Shown here in pieces: positions 63,823 to 64,000 of a stretch of 64,000 nucleotides of DNA (position 1 is the first letter of the stretch; every line of letters starts with the position of its first letter). Location: NCBI RefSeq assembly GCF_021502675.1, contig NZ_JAKFHA010000003.1, forward strand, positions 76,644 through 140,643, in the 5' to 3' direction. A program made the position numbers and the translations under genes. The notes beneath the pieces are model-generated. The model did no database searches. It was not told the origin of the DNA and saw nothing but the letters and a program-made list of their open reading frames with translations. This stretch comes from Yinghuangia soli. Lineage in GTDB: Bacteria; Actinomycetota; Actinomycetes; Streptomycetales; Streptomycetaceae.

Positions 63823-64000
63823 ATGCTCCGGAAGGTGTCGACGGTGAGACGACGGCGGATATCCGCGGTTTTCATGGCGGTGTTCGCCCTGGCCGCCGGC
63901 CTGGTGTCGCCGAGTGCCGGGCAGGCGGGTGTCGGCCGGCCGGCCGTCATGCAGATCGTCGCGCACCAGGACGACGACCTGCTCTTCATGAACCCCGACA
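63823..64000 (+). CDS. PIG-L family deacetylase, 3' end outside window
   Basis: A signal peptide (ISAVFMAVFALAAGLVSPSA) is followed by VMQIVAHQDDDLLFMNPD, which contains the metal-binding AHxDD motif of PIG-L/LmbE N-deacetylases. The protein is secreted and continues past the window. ATG 63823 or GTG 63844 (with GGAAGG) is the start. A TAGAAT -10-like hexamer is at 63789-63794. Confidence 0.9.
   Translation, partial: MLRKVSTVRRRRISAVFMAVFALAAGLVSPSAGQAGVGRPAVMQIVAHQDDDLLFMNPD

Overview
The window is about 72% GC, with gene starts, GTG/GTGA overlaps, a TTA (bldA-type) codon and gene families typical of Streptomyces or a close relative in the Streptomycetaceae. It reads as accessory or arm-like chromosome: many one- and two-component regulators, secreted and lipoproteins, orphan hypothetical genes, insertion-sequence remnants and few core genes (folD, a succinate dehydrogenase operon). 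No tRNA, rRNA, CRISPR array or replication origin was seen.

Layout. 0-9 kb: a barstar-type inhibitor (cut by the window edge), a conserved hypothetical, a divergent LysR/DUF1330 pair, a GNAT-NTF2 fusion, a methyltransferase, a NarL-type two-component system, and an SRPBCC-ArsR operon with two near-identical operators. 9-16.6 kb: one 2,465-codon gene for a giant LamG-repeat protein without a signal peptide. 16.7-23 kb: glutaminase and glutamate decarboxylase joined by a TGATG junction, then a PaaX-type regulator divergent from a flavin monooxygenase and an alcohol dehydrogenase. 23-27 kb: an HATPase, an AraC/VOC pair and a short UvrA-like ABC protein. 27.4-30 kb: a cobalamin riboswitch ahead of a FhuF-like [2Fe-2S] protein and a thioredoxin-like ferredoxin, followed by a ZTP (pfl) riboswitch ahead of folD.

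30-36.4 kb: lipoprotein, VOC protein, then a compact minus-strand cassette (short Cys-containing peptide, radical SAM enzyme, aminoglycoside-phosphotransferase-fold kinase) divergent from a TTA-containing XRE-TPR regulator. This is the best candidate in the window for an undescribed peptide-modification system. Small secreted proteins follow. 36.7-38.7 kb: a DGPF/YciI protein and an ECF42-like sigma factor, with a matching candidate promoter. 38.8-51.4 kb: TetR/hydrolase pair, PASTA lipoprotein, soluble Ser/Thr kinase with a C-terminal TPR-like region, two orphan genes, a frameshifted coiled-coil gene, a GT1 glycosyltransferase and a PQQ-like beta-propeller.

51.6-55.8 kb is a decayed region: NUDIX hydrolase, a truncated small ORF, IS fragments, a broken NACHT-type NTPase gene (a family that includes bacterial antiphage proteins), a ClC channel, and IS3 and IS5 fragments. 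55.8-64 kb: a GT87 mannosyltransferase-like membrane protein, DUF1963, DUF1877 and other small conserved genes, a LysR gene divergent from sdhCAB across a 15-bp palindrome, and the start of a secreted PIG-L deacetylase. Functional statements are based on motifs read by eye; no database search was run.
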